A stretch of 64,000 bases of DNA from CAWCLK01 sp963796225 (GCA_963796225.1 CAWCLK010000019.1:186001-250000); one strand, 5' to 3'; shown: positions 23,497 through 32,985, numbered from the stretch's first letter. Notes: generated by a model from the letters alone, not told the origin. A program made the numbers and translations.

Positions 23497-26073
23497 TCAG
23501 CTCCCGCGGCGGGCGAGCACCCCGGCCAGCAGCGGGCCGAGCAGCCCGCCGACGACCACCAGCATCGCCCCGGTCAGGTCGAGGCGCACGGTGCCGAAGA
23601 CGCGGGTCAGCCACGGGACGGTGACCACGAGCACCTGCAGGACCAACGACCCGCCGGTGGCGCGCACGAGCCACGGGTTGGGAGACAGGCGCCCGGTCAT
23701 GCCTTCGGGGCGGCGCACGACCCAGGCGTAGCCGGCCTGGGCCACCACCAGGGTGGAGAACAGCACGGTGCGGCTGGTCGCGGCGTCGAGGCCGAGCACG
23801 TAGTACGCCACGAGCAGGGTGGCCTCCGCCGAGACTGCCAGCACCGCCCCGCGTGCGACCAGTCGCCGGAGGTGCCCGCCGTCCAGCAGGCGATCCGTCG
23901 GGTCCCGCGGCGGCCGCGACATGATCCCGGCGTGGGCCGGGTCGATCCCGAGCGCGAGCGCCGGCAGGCCGTCGGTGAGCAGGTTGATCCACAGCAGCTG
24001 CAGCGGGAACAACGGGACGCCGAGGCCCGGCAGGAGCAGCAGGGTGGCGGCGACGACCACCACCTCGGACAGGTTGCTGGCGACCAGGTAGTCGACGACC
24101 TTGCGCAGGTTGTCGTGAATCGTGCGGCCCTCGTGCACGGCGGCGACGATGGTCGCCAGGTCGTCGTCGGTGACCACCACGTCGGCGGCCTCGCGGGCCA
24201 CGTCGGATCCCGAGGCCCCGAGCGCCACGCCGATGTCCGCGCGCCGCAGCGCCGGTGCGTCGTTGACCCCGTCACCGGTCATGGCGACCACGTGCCCACG
24301 GGCCTGCAGGGCCTCGACCAGCGTGTGCTTCTGGTCGGGGTCGACCCGCGCCAGCACGGTGGCCGTGGTCGGGTCCTCGGGCAGGCCGTCGGCCCGCATC
24401 CGCGGCCCCGTCAGCACCTCGGACACGTCCAGCCCGACCTCCCGGGCGATCGCAGCGGCCGTGGCGGGGTGGTCGCCGGTGGCCATGATCAGACGGATGC
24501 CGGCGTCGCGCACCGCCGCGACGGACGCCGCGGCCGAGGGGCGGGGCGGGTCGCGCAGGACCACCAGGCCGACGAGCTCGAGGTCGTCCTCCACGCTGGC
24601 CGGGTCGGCCGGGAGGTCGTCGAGGGTGCGGGCCGCGAGGGCGAGGACGCGGTGGCCCTGGTCGGCCGCGTCCTCGACGACGGTCGCCAGGCGCTGGCGG
24701 TCCGCGTCGTGCAGCGGGGCGCTCCCCGCGGCCGTGGCGGCGCGGGCGCACCGGGGAAGCACCACCTCGGGCGCGCCCTTGACCAGCAGGTGCAACCGGC
24801 CGCCGAGCGCGTGCACGGTGGCCATGCGCTTGCGGTCCGAGGTGAACGGCGTCGACGCGAGCCGGGGTGCGGCGCGCCGCCACCGGACCACCTCGTCGGG
24901 GTCGAGCACACCGAGCAGGCCCTGCTCGGTGGCGTCCCCGGTGGGCGGGTCCAGCGTCGCCTCGCTGCACAGCGCCAGGACGGGGGCAAGGGTGGTCGCG
25001 GCAGCGGCGGGGACCCCGGCCGGGGGGTGGTGGGAGCCGTCGGGCAGCACGATCGCGACGACCTGCATCCGGTTCTCGGTGACCGTGCCGGTCTTGTCGA
25101 TCACGAGCACGTCGGCGGCGCCGAGGGTCTCCACCGCGGGCAGGCGCCGGACGATGGCCCCGCGGGCCGCCATCCGCCCCACGCCCAGCGCCAGCGCGAC
25201 CGTGGTGACCGCGGCCATGCCCTCGGGCACGGCGGCGACCGCCAGGGCGACGGCGGTCAGGAACGCCTCGTCCACCGCCATGGTGCGCACGACCACGACC
25301 GAGAGCACGAAGGCGACCACGGCCACCCCGACCGCCGCGATCCCCAGCCGCCGGGTCAGGGCGGCGAGCTGGCGCTGCAGCGGGGTCGGTTCGCGCCGGG
25401 TGTCACGCAGCTGTGCCGCGATGGACCCGAGCACGGTCGCCGGCCCGGTGGCGACCACCACGCCCTCGCCCGCGCCGCGGGTGACCAGCGTGCCGCTGAA
25501 CAGGCAGCCGTCGCGGTCACCGAGGGCCGCGTCGTCGTCGGTACGGCCACCGGGGTGCTTGCCCGCCGGCAACGACTCGCCGGTGAGCAGCGACTCGTCG
25601 ACCTCCATGCCCTCGCCCCCGACCACGACCAGGTCCGCCGGGACGCGGTCGCCGGCCCGCAGCACGACGAGGTCCTCCACCACGAGCGTGCGAGCCGGCA
25701 CGACCGCACGGTGGCCGTCGCGCACCACCGTGGCCTCGGGCGCCTCCAGCTCGGACAGTGCCGCCATCGCCCGCTCGGCGCGACCCTCCTGCGCCAGCGC
25801 GATGCCGGCGTTGGCGAGCACGATCGCGAGGATCGCCACCGCCTCCACGGCCTGCCCCAGCAGCACACCGGAGATCGCGGCGGCTCCCAGCAGGAGCAGG
25901 GCCATCGGCTCGCGCAGCTCGCGCCACACGCGGGACGCGAAGCTCGGACGGGCCGGGGGCGGCAGGGCGTTCGGCCCGTCGGCGGTCAGGCGCGCCTGCG
26001 CCTGCTCGGCCGACAGCCCCGTGGTGCGAGGGACGACACCACGGGGCGTGGGAGACACCGGGGCCGCCGACAC
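23497..26073 (-). CDS. Cation-transporting P-type ATPase (P2, calcium/proton-like)
   Basis: An 858-residue P-type ATPase with every core motif: N-terminal cation-ATPase domain (GLSAEQAQARLTADGPNALP), actuator TGES (ESLLTGESLPAGK), phosphorylation site DKTGTVTENRM, nucleotide-binding KGAPE, hinge MTGDGVNDAPAL and C-terminal helices. The M4 ion-site motif reads VPEGMA rather than the usual VPEGLP. It probably exports or exchanges Ca2+ or another divalent cation; the ion is not certain. GTG 26073 lies two bases after the stop of the LiaF-like gene, so the two form an operon. Confidence 0.88.
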   Translation of the reverse strand: MSAAPVSPTPRGVVPRTTGLSAEQAQARLTADGPNALPPPARPSFASRVWRELREPMALLLLGAAAISGVLLGQAVEAVAILAIVLANAGIALAQEGRAERAMAALSELEAPEATVVRDGHRAVVPARTLVVEDLVVLRAGDRVPADLVVVGGEGMEVDESLLTGESLPAGKHPGGRTDDDAALGDRDGCLFSGTLVTRGAGEGVVVATGPATVLGSIAAQLRDTRREPTPLQRQLAALTRRLGIAAVGVAVVAFVLSVVVVRTMAVDEAFLTAVALAVAAVPEGMAAVTTVALALGVGRMAARGAIVRRLPAVETLGAADVLVIDKTGTVTENRMQVVAIVLPDGSHHPPAGVPAAAATTLAPVLALCSEATLDPPTGDATEQGLLGVLDPDEVVRWRRAAPRLASTPFTSDRKRMATVHALGGRLHLLVKGAPEVVLPRCARAATAAGSAPLHDADRQRLATVVEDAADQGHRVLALAARTLDDLPADPASVEDDLELVGLVVLRDPPRPSAAASVAAVRDAGIRLIMATGDHPATAAAIAREVGLDVSEVLTGPRMRADGLPEDPTTATVLARVDPDQKHTLVEALQARGHVVAMTGDGVNDAPALRRADIGVALGASGSDVAREAADVVVTDDDLATIVAAVHEGRTIHDNLRKVVDYLVASNLSEVVVVAATLLLLPGLGVPLFPLQLLWINLLTDGLPALALGIDPAHAGIMSRPPRDPTDRLLDGGHLRRLVARGAVLAVSAEATLLVAYYVLGLDAATSRTVLFSTLVVAQAGYAWVVRRPEGMTGRLSPNPWLVRATGGSLVLQVLVVTVPWLTRVFGTVRLDLTGAMLVVVGGLLGPLLAGVLARRGS

Positions 26074-26074
26074 G

Positions 26075-26779
26075 TCACACGACGACGGCGGGGGGCGGGG
26101 CGGCGACGGAACCGCTGACCTTCACGTCGACGCCGCCGAAGATCGCCGTCCCACGCACGCGCAGGGTCGGGGCGTCGGGGGCCGACGGGGGCGGCACGTG
26201 GCTCTCGTGCCCGCCGAAGATCGCCGGCCCGTCGAGCACGACGCGCCATCCCAGCGGCACGCGTACGTCGACGCCGCCGAACAGGGCCACCGCGTCGAGC
26301 ACGGCCTCGCCCTCGACGACCGCCTGGCCAAGGTCCACCTCGACACCACCGAAGACGGCGGTGGCGGTGCCGCCGCGGAACCGCGGCCCCGTGGCGACGA
26401 CACGACGCCCCGAGAACAGGGCGACGACGTCCACGGTCTCGTCTGCCGAGGCGTCACGGTCGACACCCGTCGCGGGGCGCCGCAGCAGCAGCCACAGGCC
26501 CAGCGCGACCAGCGCCACCGGCCAGGCGATCTCCCAGACCGACGCGCCGACCACGTCGGTGGTCACGCCGAGGAGCAGCAGGCCGATGATGCCCATGACC
26601 GTGGCGCTGACGTAGCGGGGCGGTCGGGTGACGAGGTCGAGCAGGGCGGCGACCAGGAAGAGCACGGGCCACCAGTCGCTGATGACCTGGCCCGCGTCGA
26701 GCACGCCCTGCTGCTCGAGCAGGACCAGCGCTCCCACGGCCAGGAAGCCCGTGCCGATCACGGCACGTCCGGTGTTCAT
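26075..26779 (-). CDS. LiaF-like cell-envelope stress protein
   Basis: A 234-residue protein. The N-terminal part has about four membrane helices in the DUF5668 pattern (GTGFLAVGALVLLEQQGVL, WWPVLFLVAALLDLV, MGIIGLLLLGVTTDVV, WPVALVALGLWLLL). The C-terminal half is a beta-helical domain with repeated FGGVEV/FGGVDV turns, as in LiaF and 'cell wall-active antibiotics response' proteins. It likely senses or modulates envelope stress. It is divergent from a PspC operon and directly upstream of the P-type ATPase gene, so it may couple stress sensing to ion transport (inference). The Shine-Dalgarno GAGGAGG precedes ATG 26779. Confidence 0.8.
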   Translation of the reverse strand: MNTGRAVIGTGFLAVGALVLLEQQGVLDAGQVISDWWPVLFLVAALLDLVTRPPRYVSATVMGIIGLLLLGVTTDVVGASVWEIAWPVALVALGLWLLLRRPATGVDRDASADETVDVVALFSGRRVVATGPRFRGGTATAVFGGVEVDLGQAVVEGEAVLDAVALFGGVDVRVPLGWRVVLDGPAIFGGHESHVPPPSAPDAPTLRVRGTAIFGGVDVKVSGSVAAPPPAVVV

Positions 26780-26806
26780 GGCGACCTCCTCGGTACGAGG
26801 ACGACG

Positions 26807-26823
26807 CGTGGTCGACGACCACG
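26807..26823. promoter_or_regulatory. Perfect 7-bp inverted repeat in the LiaF/PspC divergent region
   Basis: CGTGGTC-GAC-GACCACG, 28 bp ahead of the LiaF-like start. A second imperfect inverted repeat begins with GACACACCCC just beyond it and ends near 26853. Together they make the 199-bp divergent gap a plausible shared control region. The rest holds no gene. Confidence 0.45.
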
Positions 26824-26978
26824 ACGACACACCCCGGCGGGGGGCGGTGTCTCCACCGTGCTCCGCCAGGCCACGCCGCGGCAGGGTCGCCGGGACCCGT
26901 GGCGAGGGGCCGGACGGCCCTCCCTGCGACGGGCACCCCGGCGGACGATCAGGGTGTCGCCCTCACGAGGGTTCCGCC

Positions 26979-27422
26979 ATGACGGCACCGGTCTCCCCCA
27001 CGCCCACCACACCGGTCGCGCCCCCGCCACCGGCACCGCCCCGCCCCACCCGGCTGACACGACCGCGCGACGACCGCGTCATCGCCGGGGTCGCCAGCGG
27101 GATCGCCCGCCACCTCGGCCTCGACCCCGCGCTGGTGCGGCTGGCCTTCGTCGTCCTGACGCTGGCCGGCGGCTCGGGCGTCCTCGCCTACCTGATCGCG
27201 TGGCTGGTCATCCCCGAGGAACCACGCGGCGGTGACGCCGACACCATGACGGCGCCACCGACCGACCCCACCGCGCTGCGCCTCGCCCTGGGTGGCCTGC
27301 TGGTCGTCCTCGGCGGGGCGATCCTCGTGGCCCGGCTCGTCCCCGGCATCAGCCAGCTGACGTGGCCGCTGGCCCTCATCGTCATCGGTTGCACGATCAT
27401 CCTCGTAGGAGCACGGCGATGA
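26979..27422 (+). CDS. PspC-domain envelope protein
   Basis: A 147-residue protein. After a Pro-rich N-terminus it carries the PspC signature (LTRPRDDRVIAGVASGIARHLGLDPALVRLAFVVLTLAGGSGVLAYLIAWLVIPEEP), then two further membrane helices in a DUF5668-like tail. PspC proteins take part in phage-shock/envelope-stress signalling at the inner membrane. It overlaps the next gene by 4 bp (ATGA) and is the first gene of a three-gene operon. Confidence 0.85.
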   Translation: MTAPVSPTPTTPVAPPPPAPPRPTRLTRPRDDRVIAGVASGIARHLGLDPALVRLAFVVLTLAGGSGVLAYLIAWLVIPEEPRGGDADTMTAPPTDPTALRLALGGLLVVLGGAILVARLVPGISQLTWPLALIVIGCTIILVGARR

Positions 27423-28099
27423 CCACCACCACCGCCCCGCGGCCGGACACCGCCGCGAGCCCACCCCCGTCGTTCACCCCACCACCACCTCGCGACCGCT
27501 CGGCCGTCGCGATCACGGTCGGACTCGTCCTGGTCGCCGCGGGCGTCCTCGCCCTGCTCGGCACCCTCGGTGTCGACATCCCCCTGCGGATGCTCGCCCC
27601 GACCCTGCTGGTCGTGCTCGGCCTCGGCGTCGTCGTCAGCGCCGTCCGCGGCGAGACCTCGGGCGGCATCCTCGCGCTGGCCGTCGTGGTCGGCGTGTTC
27701 CTGAGCATGGGCGCGGTCGCCAGCGCCGTCCTCGACGTGCCGTTCCGCGGAGCCATCGGCGAACGGAGCCACCACCCGACCGCCACCGCCGACCTGCAGG
27801 ACGAGTACCACCACCTCGTCGGTGACCTGGTCGTCGACCTGCGTGACGTCGACCTCGGACCGGGCACCACGACCGTGGCCGTCACCACGGTGCTCGGTCA
27901 GGTCGACGTGCAGGTGCCCGACGACGTCGCGGTGACCGTCCACGCCACCACCGGTGCCGGCACGGCGACGGTCTTCGGCGTCAGCCAGGACGGGGTGAAC
28001 GTCCAGCTCGACGAGCAGTCCGAGAACTGGGCCGGCGCTGACCAGCGCCTCGAGCTCGAGGTCGGCGTCGGCCTGGGAGAGGTGACGGTGACGCGATGA
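27419..28099 (+). CDS. LiaF-like/DUF4097-type membrane protein
   Basis: A 226-residue protein with a Pro-rich N-terminus, membrane helices (VAITVGLVLVAAGVLALLGTLG, LAPTLLVVLGLGVVVSAV, ILALAVVVGVFLSMGAVASAV) and an extracellular beta-repeat domain (LVVDLRDVDLGPGTTTVAVTTVLGQVDVQVPDDVAVTVHA) like the C-terminal domain of LiaF. It is translationally coupled to PspC upstream and to the deacetylase lipoprotein downstream. It probably acts with PspC in envelope surveillance. Confidence 0.75.
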   Translation: MTTTTAPRPDTAASPPPSFTPPPPRDRSAVAITVGLVLVAAGVLALLGTLGVDIPLRMLAPTLLVVLGLGVVVSAVRGETSGGILALAVVVGVFLSMGAVASAVLDVPFRGAIGERSHHPTATADLQDEYHHLVGDLVVDLRDVDLGPGTTTVAVTTVLGQVDVQVPDDVAVTVHATTGAGTATVFGVSQDGVNVQLDEQSENWAGADQRLELEVGVGLGEVTVTR

Positions 28100-29388
28100 T
28101 CCGCTGGGCGACACGCCCCGTCGTCGCCGCGCTCGCGCTCGCCCTCGTGGCGACCGCCTGCGGCGACGAGCCCGCAACCGAACCGACGTCCTCGTCCTCA
28201 CCGACGACGACCGTGGCCCCCTCCCCCACGACACCTGGCCCCACGCCGACGCTGCGGACCGTGGAGGTGTTCTTCTCCAACGACCGCCGCGGCGACCCCT
28301 GTGAGGACATGTTCGCCGTCGCGCGCGACGTGCCCGCGGCCGCCCCGCTGCGGGGCGCGCTCGAAGCCCTGCTCGCCGGCCCCACCGACGAGGAACGCGC
28401 CGACGGCTACGGCGGCTGGTTCGGCCCCGAGACCGCGAACCTGCTCGACGGGGTGCGGCTCGACGGTGACCGGGCCCTGGTCTCGTTCGTCGACTCGCTG
28501 CCGATGGTGATCCCGAACGCCTCGACCTCCTGCGGTTCGACGGCCCTGCTGGGGTCGCTCGACGCCACCGTCACCCAGTTCCCCGAGGTGCACGAGGCCT
28601 GGTACGACCTCGAGGGCGACCGCGCCGCCTTCTACGGCTGGCTGCAGTACGCCGCGCCGGACGACGAGCCGGTCCCCGCGTCCACGCCCACCGCCATGCC
28701 GACGCCGACTCCCACGCCGACGCCGACCGCCTCGCCGACGACGAGCCCGGTCCCCCTGGACGTCGACGAGTGGTCGACCCTGCCGGCCTCCTACGGCGAC
28801 GTGGTGGTGCTGACCTTCGACGCGGGGGCCAACGGCGACGGCGTGCCGTCGATCCTGGCCACCCTCGAGGACGCCCGCGCGCCCGGCACCTTCTTCCTCA
28901 CCGGACGGTGGGTGACGGCCTATCCCCAGCTGGCCAAGGCCATCGGGACGCGGCACGCGGTGGGCAACCACAGCGTGACACACCCGGACCTCACCACGCT
29001 CGGCGACGAGACCGTGCGGGCCGAGGTGCTCGGCGCGCAGGACGCGATCACGCAGGTCGCGGGCGACGACCCGCGGCCGTGGTTCCGGTTCCCGTACGGG
29101 GCGCGTGACGACCACACCGTCGCCATCGTCGCCGGGCTCGGCTACCGGTCGGTGCGCTGGACCATCGACACGATGGGCTGGAAGGGCACCTCGGGGGGCA
29201 TCACCCGCGAGCAGGTCGTGGACCGCGTGATGGCGGGCCTGCGCCCCGGCGCGATCGTCCTCATGCACGTCGGGTCGAACCCGGACGACGGGTCGACGCT
29301 CGATGCCGACGCCCTGCCCGAGGTCATCAGCCGGATCCGCGACGCCGGCTACACCCTCGTCGACCTCGACGCCGTCCGCCCCGACTGA
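28096..29388 (+). CDS. Lipoprotein with GerMN-like and NodB polysaccharide deacetylase domains
   Basis: A 430-residue protein. A lipoprotein signal peptide (ALALALVATACGDE) leads to a GerMN-like domain (about residues 52-180: RTVEVFFSNDRRGDPCEDMF, ALEALLAGPTDEERADGYGGWF), a Pro/Thr linker, then a NodB deacetylase. Catalytic motifs are VLTFDAGANGDG (motif 1, second Asp replaced by Ala), GNHSVTHPDL (motif 2, metal His pair), FRFPYGARDDH (motif 3) and AIVLMHVG (motif 5). It should remove acetyl groups from wall or extracellular glycans. The start overlaps the upstream stop (ATGA), linking it to the envelope-stress genes. Confidence 0.82.
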   Translation: MIRWATRPVVAALALALVATACGDEPATEPTSSSSPTTTVAPSPTTPGPTPTLRTVEVFFSNDRRGDPCEDMFAVARDVPAAAPLRGALEALLAGPTDEERADGYGGWFGPETANLLDGVRLDGDRALVSFVDSLPMVIPNASTSCGSTALLGSLDATVTQFPEVHEAWYDLEGDRAAFYGWLQYAAPDDEPVPASTPTAMPTPTPTPTPTASPTTSPVPLDVDEWSTLPASYGDVVVLTFDAGANGDGVPSILATLEDARAPGTFFLTGRWVTAYPQLAKAIGTRHAVGNHSVTHPDLTTLGDETVRAEVLGAQDAITQVAGDDPRPWFRFPYGARDDHTVAIVAGLGYRSVRWTIDTMGWKGTSGGITREQVVDRVMAGLRPGAIVLMHVGSNPDDGSTLDADALPEVISRIRDAGYTLVDLDAVRPD

Positions 29389-29411
29389 TGGCGTCGGTGG
29401 GGGTCCGTTCG

Positions 29412-29417
29412 TAGGGT
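29412..29417 (+). promoter_or_regulatory. -10 box TAGGGT
   Basis: TAGGGT ends 8 nt before a GTG at 29426 that is in frame with the phosphoribosyltransferase ATG at 29477. The transcript could be leaderless from that GTG, or carry a 50-nt leader to the ATG. Confidence 0.4.
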
Positions 29418-29476
29418 GGCGTCGCGTGACGTGGCGCCCACGCTGGACCCGGACGCCCACCGACGAGGTGCCTGCC

Positions 29477-30109
29477 ATGCGCTTCCGTGACCGCCGCGAC
29501 GCCGGCCGCCAGCTCGCCGAGCATCTCGACCACCTGCGCGGGGAGGACCCGGTGGTGCTCGCGCTGCCGCGCGGCGGTGTGCCCGTGGGCGCGGAGGTGG
29601 CCGACCACCTCGGCTGCGTGATGGACGTGCTGGTGGTGCGCAAGCTCGGCCTGCCGCGCCAGCCCGAGCTGGGCGTCGGCGCCGTCGGCGAGGGCGGCAC
29701 CACCGTCTACAACCGCGACCTGCTGGACCAGGTCGGCATCGAGCCCGCCGATCTCGACCAGGTGGCGGAGCGGGAGACCGAGGAGGTGCACCGCCGCATC
29801 GAGCGGTACCGCGGCGGACGCGCGGGCGTGGCCGTGGCGGGGCGCACCGTGATCGTGGTGGACGACGGCGTGGCGACGGGGTTCACGGTCCGCGCCGCCG
29901 TGAGGATCCTGCGCGAACGGGGCGCGGGGCGCATCGTCGTCGCCGTGCCCGTGGGACCCACGTCGGCGGTCCACGAGCTCGAGGAACTGGCCGACGAGGT
30001 GGTCTGCCTGTCCTCGCCGACGCCGTTCCAGGCCATCGGTCCGCACTACGACGACTTCCACCAGGTCGCCGACGAGGAGGTCGTGGCCGGATTGCAGTCG
30101 GCACGGTGA
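29477..30109 (+). CDS. Phosphoribosyltransferase-family protein
   Basis: A 210-residue type I PRTase. It starts MRFRDRRDAGRQLAEHL and has the PRPP loop VIVVDDGVATGFTVRAAV (VVDDGxxTG), the first-strand LALPRGGVPVGAEVADHL and the flexible-loop region LGVGAVGEGGTTVYN. This group is annotated as phosphoribosyltransferases of unknown substrate, often beside stress genes or alpha/beta hydrolases, and is not a purine salvage enzyme by motif. ATG 29477 is preferred for family length; GTG 29426 is a leaderless alternative adding 17 residues. It is convergent with the PAS-GGDEF-EAL gene. Confidence 0.8.
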   Translation: MRFRDRRDAGRQLAEHLDHLRGEDPVVLALPRGGVPVGAEVADHLGCVMDVLVVRKLGLPRQPELGVGAVGEGGTTVYNRDLLDQVGIEPADLDQVAERETEEVHRRIERYRGGRAGVAVAGRTVIVVDDGVATGFTVRAAVRILRERGAGRIVVAVPVGPTSAVHELEELADEVVCLSSPTPFQAIGPHYDDFHQVADEEVVAGLQSAR

Positions 30110-30171
30110 CGCGAGCGACCGACGGACACGGCAGGGGTGAGCGTGCCGGCCGATGCCCCGGACCGACGTCG

Positions 30172-31986
30172 TCAGTGGGTGACGCCCACCGGGGTCCGTC
30201 CGACCTTCGCCTGCTCGACGAGCAGGCGAGCGATGGCGTCGGGCGGCCGTGGGCGCGACCACAGGTAGCCCTGGCCCCGGGTGCACCCCATGCCGATCAG
30301 CACGTCGCGCTGGGTCTCCGTCTCGACGCCCTCGGCCACGACCTGCAGGCCGAGCGCGTGGCCGATCGAGAGCACCCCCTCCACGATGACCTCGGTCGTC
30401 GCGTCCCGGCCGAGGTCGCAGACGAACGCACGGTCGATCTTGAGGCCGTGGAAGGGGAAGCGCCGCAGCTGGGCGAACGAGGAGTAGCCGGTCCCGAAGT
30501 CGTCGATGTGGATGCGGGTTCCGAGGGCGGCGAGCTGCCGGACCACGGCACCCGTCACCTGGGATTCGTCGGCGACGGCGGTCTCGGTGACCTCCAGGCA
30601 CAGGTGCTCGGGCGCGATCCCGGCACCGGCGATGGCGGCGGCCACGGTGGCCGGGAGGTCGACGTCGAGCAGCTGGCGCGCCGAGACGTTGACGGCCATG
30701 CACAGGTCGGTCGCGACGCCCTGGCGATGCCACCTCGCCAGCTGGCGCGTCGCCTCCTGAAGGACCCACCGACCGATCGGGACGATCGCCCCGCTCCGCT
30801 CGGCGACGGGGACGAACTCGCCCGGCCCCACGAGCCCGAGCTCGGGATGGTTCCACCGCACGAGCGCCTCGACACCGCGGACGCGGCCGGTGCGCAGGTC
30901 GACGACCGGCTGGTACTCCAGGGCCAGCTGCTCGAGCACGTCCGGTTGCTGCAGGCCGTGGTCGAGCTGCAGACGCCGCTGACGGCGGTCGCGCAGCCGG
31001 TCGTCGCACACCCGCACGCCCGGCTCGTGGGTCGCGGCGAGGTCGCTCAGCGCGAGGTCCGCGTCGGTCAGCAGGCCGCCCGGGGTGCCGTCGGACTGGA
31101 CGCTGCACGCGACCCCCACCCGCAGCTGCAGGGTCACGGTCCCGCCCCCGGGCAGGCCCATCGGGGCGTCGATGACGGTCGCCACTCGTGCCCCCACCTC
31201 CAGGGCGGCCTCCGGGCCGGCGACGTCGGGCACGACCACCGCGAACTCGTCCCCCGACGTCCGCGCCACGAACGCCTCCGGTCCCACGCGGTCCAGCAGC
31301 CGTTCGGCGAGGATGCGCAGCAGCACGTCGCCGGCGAGGTGGCCGATGCGGTCGTTGATCCCCGCCATGCCGATCACGTCGACGAGCACGAGGCCGAACG
31401 CCGCCCCGCCGCCGGCACAGCGGCGACGCAGGTCGTCGAGCAGCGCCGGACGGTTGGCCAACCCCGTCAGCCCGTCGCGCACGAGGTGGTCCTCGTACCG
31501 CGCGCGGACGGCCAGCTCGTCGCTGACGTCCCGGGCGTTGACGACGATGCCCCCGACCGTTCCGATGGTCGCGAGGTTCCTCAGGGTCGCCGACAGGATG
31601 CGCAGCCGCCCGTCGTCCCGCCGGACACGGGCGCGGAGCTCGGCGACGGCGCCGGGGCGACCACGGACCTCGTCCCAGGCGCGGGCGACGGCAGCGAGGT
31701 CCTCCGGGTGCAGCAGGTCGACCAGGTCCAGCGCGTGGACGGGTCCGTCCCCGGCCGGCACGTACCGGCGGGTCGGCGGGCTGACGTACCCGATGCGTCC
31801 ATCGGGCTGCACGACCATCAGCAGGTCCGACGCGTGTTCGATCAGTGCCTCGAAGCGCCCGGCCGAGAGGCTCAGCGACGGCGCCACTCCGTCGACGGGC
31901 GCGTCGGCGTCGACTCCCGGGGACGACCCTGCGACGGGCGCCTCGTCCACCTGCTGGTCCTCGTCACTCAGCCCCCGACTCGACAC
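30172..31986 (-). CDS. PAS-GGDEF-EAL cyclic-di-GMP signalling protein
   Basis: A 604-residue cytoplasmic protein: PAS domain (about 45-165; RFEALIEHASDLLMVVQPDGRIGYVSP), GGDEF domain (DGLTGLANRPALLDDL; signature ARTSGDEFAVVV, i.e. SGDEF) and EAL domain (ALEYQPVVDLRTGRVRGVEALVRWNHP; NVSARQL; EVTETAV; IDDFGTGYSSF; LKIDRAFV; VVAEGVETE). All EAL metal and catalytic motifs are present, so phosphodiesterase activity is likely. The SGDEF form can be active or act as a GTP sensor. GTG 31986 is the chosen start; other GTGs lie nearby. No other c-di-GMP gene is intact in the window. Confidence 0.85.
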   Translation of the reverse strand: MSSRGLSDEDQQVDEAPVAGSSPGVDADAPVDGVAPSLSLSAGRFEALIEHASDLLMVVQPDGRIGYVSPPTRRYVPAGDGPVHALDLVDLLHPEDLAAVARAWDEVRGRPGAVAELRARVRRDDGRLRILSATLRNLATIGTVGGIVVNARDVSDELAVRARYEDHLVRDGLTGLANRPALLDDLRRRCAGGGAAFGLVLVDVIGMAGINDRIGHLAGDVLLRILAERLLDRVGPEAFVARTSGDEFAVVVPDVAGPEAALEVGARVATVIDAPMGLPGGGTVTLQLRVGVACSVQSDGTPGGLLTDADLALSDLAATHEPGVRVCDDRLRDRRQRRLQLDHGLQQPDVLEQLALEYQPVVDLRTGRVRGVEALVRWNHPELGLVGPGEFVPVAERSGAIVPIGRWVLQEATRQLARWHRQGVATDLCMAVNVSARQLLDVDLPATVAAAIAGAGIAPEHLCLEVTETAVADESQVTGAVVRQLAALGTRIHIDDFGTGYSSFAQLRRFPFHGLKIDRAFVCDLGRDATTEVIVEGVLSIGHALGLQVVAEGVETETQRDVLIGMGCTRGQGYLWSRPRPPDAIARLLVEQAKVGRTPVGVTH

Positions 31987-32027
31987 TCGAGCACGGGTCA
32001 CACGGTGCCACGGCGTGTGACGGGGCG

Positions 32028-32985
32028 TCAGGGGGCGGAGGGCCCGGACCGGGGGGCCGACCGGCCCGGTGGCGTCTGGCTCCTCCGGGTGGCGTGCAGC
32101 GCCGGATCCTCCGCGTCGCCGACGTGCTCGACCATGGCCCGGACGGCATCGGCCACCGCGTCGGGATGCGTGCGGGGCAGCCAGTGACCGCCGTCGACGA
32201 CCCGCAGCCACATGTCGTCGGCCAGCTCGCCCAGCCCGTCGAACAGTCCCACGGACACGAACGGGTCGTGCTCGCCGACGACGACCTGCACGGGCACGTA
32301 CACGACGTCGCGACGGGGCGACCGCACCCGGTCGAGGTTGGCCCGATAGAGGTTGACGCCGTTGGCGGCGTCACGGGGGAAGGTCTCGGCCGGGTGGCCG
32401 TCGCGGGGCGGCACGGGTTCGAGCCGTTGGACGAGGCGGGGTCCGAGCGGGCTGCGCAGGAGGGCCTCCGGCACGACCGGCAGCTGGAACCACAGGATGT
32501 ACCAGGAGGTCGCCATCTGCCCGACGGTCCGGCGCAGGCCCGACCACACGCCGTCACGCCACGCGTGCGCGCAGGGCCCGGCCGACGTGGTCGAACGACG
32601 CCCCGCTGACACAGGTGAACGAGGCGAGCCGGGGCGCGTGCGCGGGCGAGGTCGCCGCCTCGAAGGCCTGGATCGCACCCCAGTCGTGACCGACGACGTG
32701 GACCGGGGCGTCCGGGCTGACCGCGTCGGCCACGGCCACGAGGTCGTCGGCCAGGCGCTCGAGGCGGTACCCGGACCGGTGGCGCGGGGCGGTCGAGCGA
32801 CCGGCGCCCCGCACGTCGTAGGTCACCACGTGGAAGGTGGACGCGAGCCGCTCGGCGACCTCGTCCCACACCCTCGAGCTGTCGGGGAAGCCGTGGACCA
32901 GCACCACGGTCGGGGCGTCGGCGACGCCGCGGGACTCGACGGCGAGGACGACGTCGTCGTCGGTGACGACCTCGAGCGCCGCCAC
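32028..32985 (-). CDS. Alpha/beta hydrolase (one frameshift)
   Basis: An alpha/beta hydrolase of the epoxide-hydrolase/haloalkane-dehalogenase type. It has TVVLVHGFPDSSRVW (oxyanion HGxP), HVVTYDVRGAGRS, VHVVGHDWGAIQAFE (nucleophile Asp in GHDWG), a lid region, VGEHDPFVS and the catalytic His in VDGGHWLPRTHPDAV. The two halves are one frame apart near 32560-32575, where a base seems gained or lost in a GC run; joined length is about 318 residues. GTG 32985 directly follows the stop of the thiolase gene, so it is the last gene of the reductase-thiolase-hydrolase set. Confidence 0.75.
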
